Part shown: positions 48,349 to 59,300 of the stretch, piece after piece | How the letters are laid out: the number at the start of each line of letters is the position of its first letter | Numbering within the stretch: position 1 is the first letter of the stretch | DNA from: Sinonovacula constricta | Lineage: Eukaryota; Mollusca; Bivalvia; Cardiida; Solecurtidae | Direction of reading: 5' to 3' | Length of the DNA stretch: 64,000 bases | Assembly: GCA_007844125.1 (NCBI GenBank) | Contig: CM017564.1 | Location: forward strand, 17,636,594 to 17,700,593 | Made by a program: the position numbers and the translations under genes | Notes under the pieces: generated by a model | The model's input: only the letters and a program-made list of their open reading frames with translations | Told to the model about the DNA's origin: nothing | The model's database searches: none

Positions 48349-50290
48349 ACATAAAGGTAAGAAATAATCAGAAGTGACAGCGTGATAATCAGAACTTAGA
48401 TTTTTACTTATGTGTTATATTTGTTATACAATTGCTTCAAATCAGCATAGAGAAAATATTCATGTTTACTACTTTCATTAACTGCTGTCGGTCTACAGAT
48501 GTGCATACATGAACAGAATATAAAACAAATATCTGACCATGTTGCTTAAACTAATTAACATCATATAAATGTATAAAATCAAAATAACAAACAATGTGAT
48601 AGTAAAGCTAACATTATGTCTATGTTAATTGGGTTTATCATCCCACCAACAGTATTTCAGTTATTTGGAGACAGTGTTCACTTGAAGAAGATATAGTGCT
48701 ACCTTCACTGTGAATAGCATGCTGTGAACACATGTCATGATACTACACTCGGTCACATAAACCTGACCCCAGGCCAACCAGTTTTGGAACTACCCGTATA
48801 TTTGCTTGGGCTATACCACTATCATTTTTAATTACTTTGGTATGTCATGGCCTGGAATTGAACCTGGGGCCTCCTGTACCTGGAGCCGACGATTACCAAT
48901 TGCGCTACCACGCCTGGTGAAAAGCCCATATTAATATCCTAATAGCAATTCAGAGCATGTCTACAAACAATACATAGACATACCACCTTCCAAGTCTATC
49001 AGTTGTTAAAGAATAAAGTGAACATATTCTCAGTAAGTGACATGTAAAATGAAATGAGGTCCACCTTTACAGTTTGCTTAAACATATCAAAGTTAAGAAC
49101 CTTAACTAATAATAAGTGAATAATAACAAAAGTCGAACTTAGCGTATGTTTTGATATCATTTATTTATAAACCAAATTTGAATTAAATCCAAAGATTCTT
49201 TGAAATGTTATTGATCGGAAACGAACAAGTGACATTAGAATAGGACAAACATGGCGATGACATTACTTTGCAGACAGTAACCAAATATAAACATGACCTG
49301 TAATTTAATATTATATACCTAAACTTATCATATCATAAACTAAAATGAAGTGAAAAAAAAAGATTTCAAAAGTTATTAATCGCAAGCGAAGAACCGACAT
49401 ATAATTATGACAAAAAATGTCTAACATCGCTAATATGAAGCGGAGAGTAATTAAATCAAACTTTGTATTTTTATATCATATACCAAATAACATAAGTAAA
49501 ATCTGTTGCATCGTTCAAATGTAAATGTACATATAAAGAAAACACATTAAAATACAAAAATAAAAGGAAATTAATCAGGTGATGATCATTTTGGTAAATG
49601 ACCATCTCGATAAGTTTAAATTGTTTAGTGAATGTGTTGGTCACTTAGGTATACTGTATATGTACATACATGTATTAACATCTTAGAAAACTGCAAAAGA
49701 TGTTGTTTACATATACAACTTTTTTTAATTACAGTTGCGATTTGCCTCAGTTAATCTGTGCTAGATACAATGTTGGCGTTATTTAAGAACATATTAAGTA
49801 TATTATATGAACACTATGTATCTCTGACACATGTACTTGGGATAAAATTATGTACAATGTATAAATCTTCTTTAAAACTTGAAAATGACAAATAACATGG
49901 TGCAAAGGTTAAATAAAGCTTGTATATTTAAAATACTTAAATAAATACATGTAATAATAAGGGCCATAACTCTGGTGATATGAAACAGAAACTTAAACAA
50001 AATTAAACATAACCTTTATGTTAACATCAGTCACACATACTTTAAAAGTGATCAGAATACACTGGGTTCTTCTAAAGTTTCTGATTTTGAACTAACCATC
50101 CATTGAGAGACATTGGCAACTCTAATTGCCTCTTCACCAGTTGTCCAATGGTGGTGGCGTACAAAGCCACACAGGGCCATCCAGCAGGTGGACACGATAC
50201 TATGTATTTATATTCTTGCTTCACTACACTCTGACTGTATATGCCACTAGTACAGCCTGACATTTCTTACCACATAAAGTCAGCATGTCT
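48349..50290. other. Downstream region of the zinc-finger gene; no gene
   Basis: It contains a minus-strand SINE (next entry) and a fragment near 49580-49640 (ttggtaaatgaccatctcga) resembling the inverted-repeat ends of the element at 58.4-59.0 kb. A gggccataactctggtgata string at 49970 resembles a repeat I recall from molluscs. No exon could be supported. Confidence 0.45.
48625..48921 (-). mobile_element. tRNA-derived SINE, second family, copy 1
   Basis: Read on the minus strand, the head gtggtagcgcaattggtaat then ggttcaattccaggcc gives A and B boxes. The body ends ggtgggatgataaacccaat. It matches the copy at 54235-54545 along its length. No clear target duplication. Confidence 0.75.
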
Positions 50291-50294
50291 TTAT
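50289..50294 (-). promoter_or_regulatory. Possible poly(A) signal overlapping the stop codon
   Basis: AATAAA on the minus strand includes the TAA stop of the zinc-finger gene. If used, the 3' UTR would be only about 15-30 bases. A later signal is possible. Confidence 0.3.
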
Positions 50295-53200
50295 TTGTCG
50301 TAAGTCAATGGTTGCAGCATCAACTGTGAAGGATCCTGAAGAGGTGGAATGAATGCTTTGTCATAGCCAGAGAACTTTTTCTTGGCCGCCGATGGTCCGC
50401 TGTCAGACACTGACTGTGGTCGTTTCTGTTGGCCGCTTGCTTGTTGAACTTTCTTCTGGTGTATTGTTCCTGTGATCATACAAAACATATCCTTTAGACA
50501 AACAAGAGCTGTACAAAATATAATATATAATATATATTCCCACCAGTGAACTAACATCAATGTGTGTCGTTGCACTCAACCATTACTAAACAACAACATC
50601 CCGCTACTGATTGAGCGATCATAGTCCATGGAATAACAGAGTCATACTATAATATAATGCAATACGAGTGTTGAGTTTCGAGCGAAGAGGTCAGCGTGGA
50701 ACAGTTGGACGACAGACGTGAATAAACATCCTTACCCGGAGACCAAGAAGGCTAAAAATGGGGGAAAGTACAATAAATCAGAAACCTGACTAAGAAAACG
50801 TCAGAAAACTGAAGCTGCTCAAGCTTGGCTTCAAAGTTTTCCAGAAAATGCTACAAACCATGCAACTTAACTCTATCCATCAGGGGATCAACCAAAATCA
50901 GAGAAGTTTTATACCTGGCTGCAACACAACAAATGTGATCTTCACCAAATTGGGGGAAAGAGTAGGCTGATGAATAAAAACCTAAACTGCATCTTGGTAA
51001 CCTTGCAACATGGTGCAAGTCTGAACCTTGGACCACCCTTACCTGTAACATGGTGCAAGTCTGAACCTTGGACCACCCTTACCTGTAACATGGTGTCTGA
51101 ACCTTGGACCACCCTTACCTGTAACATGGCACAAGTCTGAACCTTGGACCACCCTTACCTGAAAATGACTGTCAACCTATTATCCTACCAGGTATTGTTT
51201 ACTCACCCGACACATGCTGATCCATTTGAGACTCAGAATTTACATTGATGTTGCAGAAGCCGCAGAAAAATGATGCTGACTTTAACGTTGTTGGTCCTGA
51301 AAAAAAAGGTAGGTTTACTTCTGTAGCATACAATAAAAGAAAGCAATGGAGAAAGTGTCAAGTAACATTCTTAAGCAGTAAGTAATACTGACAAATAAGT
51401 ACACACGCACACCTCCCCAATCAAACTACTGTTACTTCAAACCCATGTAATAAAATACTGCCTCTTTTATTCTGACATTTTTATGGCAATGAAGCCTGTT
51501 TGATCAAATTAAATGTTATGATCTAAAGAGTTTATTGCTGGATGTGGCATTATCTTAGTAATAATAAAAGAGTGCTTAGTTAATAATAAGAGTAACTACA
51601 ACTATGATTTTGTTAGTAAGACACTTGTTATCAGTTATAATTGATAAGAAAACATGGCTTGACCACTGGAATGATGTGATGTTATTATCATGTTGAACTT
51701 CTACCAATGAATATAAATATTCCTCCCACTCCTCTCTGTCTCTCTCTGTCTCTCTGTGTGTGTGTCTCTCTCTCTCTCTCTCTCCTGTTTGTAACCCTTA
51801 CTTTTGTTTACAGCTCCTGGTAAATGCAAGAAGAGGATTTTGAAGCTATGCAGTTATCTCACCTCCTTGTAACTGGGCCTTTCTGGCATGTTTCTTTCCC
51901 GATAAATGCTGTTCCTCATGGCTCTTAGATGTGTAAGGAACATTGCAGACATCACACCTGCCCTGGTATGCTGGTTTCTTAGATGGTAAACTACCCATTA
52001 GGTTAGCCTTGACTGCATTCATTACTGGGTCATCGCCTAGATATCCAAATGTTTATGTATTAGTTAACATATACGTGTATGTAACTTAAATATGTAGTAG
52101 AATCACGATATAATTAATACCCACTGAACCATCCAAAATATTTGTCAAATCAAAGAATCCATAATAACATAGCAGACCTATGATAAAAACTTGTATCAGC
52201 CATCATTGTGTCATAAATCAGTAATTGGTAGACTTAATGACCTATTGTTTTTTTTTTATTTTAAATTTAAAATAAAAACAAAGAATGTGATGAAGCATGT
52301 ATTCCTATATTTATTAATTATGTACATGTTTATAACAAATATTGCTTAAAGACCTTATATGAGAAGCTACAATACACAGTGGACCATATAACGAGGTATA
52401 TGTTGACTATATATCTAGCTAATCATTTTACAGTGTGCTATGATGCCGCAGTCACTTAACCCATAGCTCATGCATATGCCATTGTACGCCTTTATAAAGC
52501 ATTCACAATTATTCCTTTTATCTTTAACTGCATCAACACAACTAAGGGTGTATTTGTAGACTAGTTTAATCTAATATGCCAAAAATGTGTTAATATTTAA
52601 AACTGTTTCATAGAAAATCAACAAAATGAAGTGAATTTTTAAAACCCTGTATATTTACTATGAATGAAAGGGGTAATGTGTTGTTTTACACATGCTGCAT
52701 TGTTTTAATGGCAGTCTGCCGACTCATCTTTTTATTATGAACCTTGTTTAAAATCTGATCCACTTACATATTTACCAAATTTACTAAAGTCTTGGATTTC
52801 AAATAAGGTGCGTCATTATTTACTTCATCTCCAAAAATTACAACACATTACATGCTGGCACTTATTAGAACATGCCAATTTTAACATTGTTTCCACAATA
52901 TAGGGAGTGCATTAAGAATAGCAAGATATTCATGTGTCTAAATTACATTAAAATAGTAAGAACCTGTCCAATTTAACACTTCACTGCATAATAACAGCTA
53001 GGGTGAGTTGTGAATGGGGTATATTACCATAATGCAGCATACTAGGTTCTTTTCTCAGAAAATAATCTAACAGAACATCTGCGATTTCAGGTAAAAGCCT
53101 ACTACATTACTATCCCCAGCGCAGCGCCAATAAACGTTTCTACTTCACTTATCAAAGCCTTTACCTATAATAAAAAATGAAAAGCATGTATCACCTGGCA

Positions 53201-55053
53201 TCGCTGACAGTGGTTGTTGATTCACTGCGGTTGTTGCCGTCAAGGATCGAGGAAGGGATGGTGGAGGAGGAGGTGGACGATGAGCTGTATTTGCATCACC
53301 ATTCTTCTTGACCTCACCCTTAGAATCTGCCGAGGCAAAACTTTTTTCTGACGTGGATACAAACTTTCCACTATATCCTGGTACAGGCTGACCCACTGTT
53401 ATACACAAAAAATTAATTGGTTTTATAATATTTTATTTACTATGTTCGTACATCACACAGATTAAATTATGGCAACTACATTTCCTGCGATACTTTGTTT
53501 ACGTATGTTCACAGATGAATACCTGGGCGGAACCTCTGAAGCAGTTTTACAGCAGGACTTCCCAAGTTTTTGAATGTTAATCTCTGCCCTGGTTGGGTCT
53601 CAAGCCCCTTGGTAAATGGCTAAGTGTTCTCGCTTATAGCAACCTGAAGCAACTTGGTCATAAGTCTGTCCAGGTACATGACATAGAACCAAAGGATCCA
53701 AAATTCATAGTTATCTAAATATTTGGTGACAATAACCTACTACCATGCCAATCAGTGTTTTTGAGTGACGTATACTTGTGACATAATTACCACACAATTC
53801 TGAGATATGCCTGGTTATTGAACTAAATACTGATAATAAAGAGTTGAGAAGCACATTTATATCTTGCTACCCCAAAGAGACACACCCAAGACAGCATTTT
53901 CAGAATAATCTACAGTTCTTAAGTAATATTAGAGTCCATTCTACACTGTGGTTCAAAAGATCTCCTTTACAACTCAACAATCAACCCATTAGTATACCAA
54001 TAGGACAAAATAACCTTCTAGCAAATCTTACAAGCTGAACATATATCTGGCTTTGACTAAATGTCTGTTCAGAAATCTCAGTCCACTCGAAGCCACTATA
54101 TTGCTTCCTGTACTATGAAAGAATATTGTATACACCTGACATGATGCCACACCCAGTCAAACTATCCTGACACCAAAATAACTAATCATAAAAGAATCTT
54201 TATACATCAAGGTCATAAACTAAGTGATATTTATTTTGTTTATTGGGTTTATCGTCCCACCAACGGTATTTCAGTTATCTGGATAGGGTGTCCAATTGAA
54301 GCAGATATAGTGCTGCCTTCACTGTGTATAGCATGCCGTGAACACCTGGCATTTTACCACATCCAGTCGCATTATCCTGACACCGGGCCAACCAGTCATG
54401 GAACTACCCTTATATCTGCTAGAGCATTAGCAAGGAAGCTACCATTTTTAACGACTTCTGTATGTCGCTGCCCCGGATCGAACCAGGGGCCTCAAGTACA
54501 TCGAGCCGATGCTTTACCGATTGTGGTACCAGGTGCGGTCTGAGTGTTATTAAAGCAGTTTAACTATCATTCTTTAGGATGTATGTCTTGGCCTGGGATA
54601 CAATATAAAGTTTATGCAACTTCTTACTAAAACCAGCACATTGTACAAAGATATTTAATCATATATCTTACAGCTGATGGCTGGCTGCTACAAAACTTTT
54701 TGTTATTTTACAGAAAATTAAAACCAATTGGATTAGATATAAAAAAAACACTATATTATGGAACTCAGATTTCAAAAACAATGGACTGTTCAAATAAAAG
54801 TTCAATTTTATATAATCAGAATATTGACTGCGGCATCATAGCATCCATAACTCTGAAAATGAACGATGTATTGCTGTGTTTCCGTGGGTGCTTCTGTACC
54901 TGGTGTTGTGGTTATCTCAGGTGAATCTGACTGATTTGAAAGATGTCCGAAGATTTTTAGCTTCTTGGCGTGTTTCTGCCCTTGTAAATGTTGCTCATAC
55001 TGTTCTTTCCCGGTCATGATTACCCGACATGTTTGGCAGGTAAACTGACTCAT
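50291..55053 (-). CDS. Zinc-finger protein with three U1/matrin-type C2H2 fingers (5 coding exons)
   Basis: Minus-strand exons, in transcript order: 55053-54900, 53395-53195, 52036-51863, 51296-51207, 50469-50291. They join to 798 bases (265 residues) with GT/AG sites at every junction and one open frame; all four introns are phase 1. Finger 1 is CQTCRVIMTGKEQYEQHLQG in exon 1. Exon 2 is a Pro-rich linker with a run of six prolines. Finger 2 is CDVCNVPYTSKSHEEQHLSG in exon 3. Finger 3 starts in exon 4 (CGFCNINVNSESQMDQH), and its last His is in exon 5. All have C-x2-C-x12-H-x5-H, the U1/matrin type used by ZNF346 and ZMAT proteins, many of which bind double-stranded RNA in the nucleus. The C-terminus is basic (KRP, AAKKK). 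Orthology is not fixed; the function is inferred from the fingers only. Confidence 0.85.
51005..51163 (-). repeat. Intronic 40-bp minisatellite carrying 5' splice-site copies
   Basis: Four units (one shortened by four bases) of aacatggtgcaagtctgaac / cttggaccacccttacctgt. On the gene's sense strand each contains CAG|GTAAGG, a near-consensus donor. The array begins about 45 bases into intron 4, just after exon 4, and its first unit reads TTTTCAGGTAAGG. Confidence 0.9.
51727..51785. repeat. (CT)n/(GT)n microsatellite in intron 3
   Basis: CTCTGT steps, a short GT run and a CT run. On the sense strand this is a GA-rich tract. Confidence 0.95.
54090..54180 (-). mobile_element. SINE fragment, second family
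   Basis: cctgacatgatgccacaccc and agtcaaactatcctgacacc match the middle of the full copy that starts about 55 bases further on. The head is missing. Confidence 0.55.
54235..54545 (-). mobile_element. tRNA-derived SINE, second family, copy 2
   Basis: The minus-strand head has tggtaccacaatcggtaaag (A-box region) and ggttcgatccgggg (B box). The body ends ggtgggacgataaacccaat before an AT-rich tail. It lies in the first coding intron of the zinc-finger gene in the same direction as the gene. Confidence 0.8.
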
Positions 55054-55116
55054 CTTAATGCAATCTGATTGGTCAATCTACACTAAAAGCTCCACCACTC
55101 TGCAATCTTCGCCTCT
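55054..55116 (-). other. 5' UTR part of the zinc-finger gene's start-codon exon
   Basis: TTTTATGCTTTCAG on the minus strand is a good acceptor 63 bases before the ATG, implying a further upstream non-coding exon. A candidate is the CpG-rich exon ending at the donor TTCG|GTATGT (59207). Confidence 0.5.
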
Positions 55117-56708
55117 CTGAAAGCATAAAATAGTAGACAAATCATTTAGTTCTGTTTTACATCATAAAAGTAGCACCACTTAATTTGGTAAATTTCAACT
55201 GTTTCTTGGAAAAGAAATACACAGACGTCATAATCAAAGAATACAAAAACAATGCTGACGGAGTTTTTTTTTCTTAAAATATTTTACTCTGACTGATAAA
55301 TCATTTCTGTCAGTCTTTTTAGTGAAATTAATTGTAATAATTTACACAAAATAAATATGCAGATATTTGATAAAAACCCATAAATTATCACAATGTATAT
55401 GCATACAAATAGTTTCTATCCAGAGTATTTTTCAACCTTCTATGGAGTTGTGCAACAAATGCTACTTAAATGATTTAAGATTGAGAAATATTCCCAAAAA
55501 CTAACACAGCACAATGACATTTGATCTAACCATAAGAAGTAGTCATGGTGTATGAACATGTCTCATATTGCTTCAGGACACGATATTACAGAGACTGTGT
55601 CGAACTATGTCTTAACATGCTGAAACAGTGACGGCAGCAAGCTAGTACAAACTGAACTGTGTGACAATGACATTGGTTGTTAATGTGATAACAAACTCAA
55701 TAAACACATTTGTCTTAAAATCTACACAAAAAAAGAAGTCTACTTATTGTCTTGCTTTATTCTTACCAATTATTTTGTAATAAGACAAATGTACACGCAT
55801 AGATTTATAGGCTTGAGTAAAACCTGAGGAAAATGTATACCTTGTATATCATGTGATCAAAATAAAACCAAACTAAAAGCCGCGTAACAACCTAAATGGT
55901 TTCTTTTGAGATTAACTTGCATCCTAATTACTGCCAAGAAAATAAGTTACTTGATTAAGTATATTTATATTTTATGCCTTAACCAACTATATCTATGCAT
56001 ATTTTTGTGATCTAATTGATGGGCAAACCTTCCAAACCATGGTTAACTAAGCAAACATGATAGCAAGGAATGTGATGCATCCTGTCTCCCATCTTCAGCG
56101 GTCTCCTGCTGCAAATCAAATGAAAGGAGAAAAAAACATCAACATTGTACAGAGACCAGATTGGCAATTCTTGCAGTTCTTCGTTTAATGGCTAATTAAA
56201 TCTCAACTGCAAATAAGAGAAAATTCATGTATGAACATGGCATATTAATTCTGTGGGATATGTTTTTGTCCCAAGTTTGTGTTCTGTAAGATTTCAAACT
56301 TTTGACATGGTTCTGTGTCACCCAGGATATCGCAGCTGTATCAAGGGAAAGGTTTAAGGCATGCAATCGCAGTAAAGGCATGGCTTTATGTGCTATAGGT
56401 GAATGTAGCTTGACAACTTGTATTTGGTAGAGCTTTCAACAAAATGTACAATCTGATTAATACTATTACTGGTATCAATTTATGTAAGTTTTTAACTGGG
56501 AGGCAATGTATTTAAGCCCTCCCTTCCTCAACCATCATAACGTGTCATACCAAACTTAGAGCATAACACCCCGAATGGACCCTTACAAAGAGTTCAGATC
56601 AGATGATGGGCCATACTATATTTAACCTCCTCATAATTATATCCGTTTTTAAATATATAAACATTTAAAGAAACGTTTTATCACATAAGCCAGAAATTAC
56701 TTAATAAA
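55117..56708. other. Presumed first intron of the zinc-finger gene; no feature
   Basis: AT-rich sequence with only short frames. No exon or repeat could be supported here. Confidence 0.4.
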
Positions 56709-56710
56709 TA

Positions 56711-57601
56711 CCGTCAAACTTCGGTTATTCAAAGTCGTCGGGACTACCGATTTACCTCGAATGAGGCATTGCTTCCACTTACATGTTTCAACATGGAGTC
56801 ATTTTAAATTATGTAATTCTCTGCAGTAATGTGCAAGGAGCAATGTATTAACAGTGAAATATGAGAAAAGTTAATTGTTGGAAAAGAAATAAATAAAAGA
56901 ATAAGCATCAAGTTTGTTTTTTTTCTTTTGAAAATAATAACAAATCATTTATTCATGTTTGTATTAAACATTGCTGAATAGTTGGAATATGTTATCATCG
57001 TCAACGAACTGCAACATGTATTTATTTATGGTTACAGGCAAACATGGAGTATTAATTTTCATAGTATCCCCCACCCCCATTACTTAGTCCTTCTCCAGAT
57101 TGGTCAGCTAAGATTTCACCGACTATGCTTGCCATTTTTTAATTGTGATGATCATGATATCAGTCAGCATTTATACATACCCACCCTGACAGTTTGTAAC
57201 TGTGAGACGAATTGGATTGTCACTCAGCTTAATTGATTATACATCGTAACTGTCAAAATAATCAACACATCATAACCAATTAACAACTTCAAACAACCAA
57301 TTAACATAGCCAAATATTGCTGTTACTGGAGTAGCCTCCCTTCGCAGTTTGACTGGTGACCATACGCAATGGTCGACTTGTGACACGATCGGGCTTTAGA
57401 TAAGATATGTGAAGGTAGCATTAAAACTGTAGGTTGGGGACAAAAAATGACTTTGAATAATGCTAAAACTTTTATTAATGCAAATGAATAATCAAAGGTT
57501 GTTTACATTAAATTATACTGGGAAAAATCGGGACCAACCAATGACTTTGAATAATGCCTCAGCTTCGTACAACCCGAGTTTGAATAACCGAAGTTCAACT
57601 G
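56711..57601. mobile_element. MITE-like DNA element with 26-bp terminal inverted repeats, TA target
   Basis: The left end CCGTCAAACTTCGGTTATTC and the reverse complement of the right end CAGTTGAACTTCGGTTATTC match at 17 of 20 positions; both are flanked by TA. Subterminal copies of aatgactttgaataatgc are at about 57446 and 57539. The end sequence resembles pogo/Tigger-type Tc1-mariner ends. No transposase remnant was seen, so it would have been moved in trans. Confidence 0.75.
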
Positions 57602-57844
57602 TATTTGGGTAGTCCTTGTGATCACGTGATTAATTATTATGTATTTCTGATTTAAGTGTGCTTAGCACAATGTTACTATGATTGTAAACCTGTAATTAGC
57701 AATAAATCATAATTATTGAGACAGCTTGTAAGCAGATGGTAACAGTTACAGAACGGTGCATTTATAGCTAACATGGCAGAAATTATGATGTCCAATATGC
57801 TTGATGTACGAAAATATATTGGTACAATTTCACCACCACCCCTT

Positions 57845-58412
57845 CCCCATCGAGATTCGGGTCATAAAGGCCCAAATTTGAAACGGCCCAGTCCAAAATG
57901 GCTCGGACCAAAAAGGTCCATGTTTGAAGAGTACCGGCACAGCCCATAAATAGGGGTTCATAAAGGCCCATATGTGTGTTGTAATATGTACATGTATGTT
58001 ATTGACTTGTTCAAGTAGCATACTGGTCGTTGCTGTATATTATTTAATGTATTATTGTTTCCTTATCTCTTAATTACTGTCGATAGAAACAAGTAATTGA
58101 AGGCAACAAAGATGATAGGAATGCTGCACGTTTCATCTCGTAATTACCATATGGAAGTGTTTGCTTTGTAAAGCTAAACGTTCTTTTATCCTTTAACGCA
58201 AAAGGTAGTTACTTCTACTTTTGAGGCAGTTTTGGTGAGTTCGATGGTGTTCTTTATAAAATACTGATATTTTTCTTTATTTAAACGCTATTGAAATTAA
58301 CAAGTGATAAACTTGTTGTGAATAAAATTTCTCTACAATGATGTAGAGCCTTTGAGGTACGGGCCTTTCTGGTCCAGCTCGTTTCGGTTCTGGGCCTTTT
58401 TGACCCCCGACT
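57845..58412. mobile_element. Inverted-repeat DNA element with GGCC-rich ends
   Basis: Left cgggtcataaaggcccaaat, then gaaacggcccag, is matched in reverse by the right end (reverse complement gggggtcaaaaaggcccaga then gaaacgagctgg). The body has no frame. Exact ends and target duplication are uncertain. Confidence 0.55.
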
Positions 58413-58448
58413 TATATCATATATGTGCTAGCACTAGCAGTTGGGTAC

Positions 58449-59005
58449 CGGTCACTTCGGTAAATGACCACTTCGGTAAATTGATCTTATATAGGGATTA
58501 GTCCGGACATTTCAGTAAATAGGTAAACATATTGTATAACATATGACTGAGACAGAGAATTGAGTATGTCCACGTGTGAAAAAGATTTTTACACCTCAGC
58601 CCGAGACAGTTAATTTATTCATTTGATCATTTATACTGACGTGCAAACAAATTGAAGCCCCCTTCTACAGACTAATAAAATAATATAACAAAATAAAAAT
58701 ATAAACAGCTATGTTGAGGAAAAGTTTCAGTTCAACAAATGCGGGAAATAAAATATTACAAAAATATACACCACCTAATTTTAAGCATTACCGATACTAT
58801 TGATCATAATACAGACATAAATAAATAAATGAATAAATGATTAAATTATCTGTCTTGGGCTAAGGTGTGAAAATCTTTTCACACGTGGACTGCCGAATTC
58901 GTCTCCATCAGGTATTATACTATATGTTTACCTATTTACCGAAACGACCGGACTGATCCCTATATAAGATTAATTTACCGAAGTGGTCATTTACCGAAGT
59001 GACCG
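58449..59005. mobile_element. Foldback MITE with terminal inverted repeats of about 190 bp
   Basis: The arms at 58449-58645 and about 58815-59005 are inverted copies with roughly 85% identity by eye, starting CGGTCACTTCGGTAAATGAC. The first 32 bases of each arm are two direct copies of a 16-bp unit ([GT]G[TA]CACTTCGGTAAAT type). TA occurs just outside on both sides. No coding content. The arms could form a long RNA hairpin if transcribed as intron. Confidence 0.85.
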
Positions 59006-59204
59006 TAAACCCTAGCCGTTTACTTCCTGGCTTCCTCCCCATCCCACCCCAAATAAAATTCGAATAGCAAGCATAACTTATTTGATGGTGTATTAACAAG
59101 TACAGCAACACATTAAACCAGAATATTGCTCTGCCATACAACTTCTCTGCATTGTACTTGATGCAAAACAACAAAATTAAGAAATGATGCGAACATATAA
59201 ACAT

Positions 59205-59300
59205 ACCGAACGGAAGTAATTATTCTACTACAACGCCGGCTGGGTGCGCGCGCATCAACATCCGTTGATCTGAATGGCGGAAGAATTAAACAGGTGATTA
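59205..59300. promoter_or_regulatory. Probable bidirectional promoter and divergent first exons
   Basis: A short CpG-rich patch (cgccggctgggtgcgcgcgc) in AT-rich DNA. On the plus strand it leads to ATGGCGGAAGAA and a donor, the start of the PASK-like gene. On the minus strand it leads to TTCCGTTCG|GTATGT, a donor for a non-coding exon that fits the acceptor upstream of the zinc-finger gene. Transcript starts are inferred. Confidence 0.5.

Noticed and set aside
48840..48921. Stand-alone tRNA gene on the minus strand
   Set aside because: The A and B boxes belong to a SINE head; the same body follows in another copy at 54.2-54.5 kb and no acceptor stem pairs.
53145..53194. Extension of zinc-finger exon 2 beyond 53195
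   Set aside because: A CCAG|GTGATA donor in the correct phase precedes it, and the next exon joins in frame.
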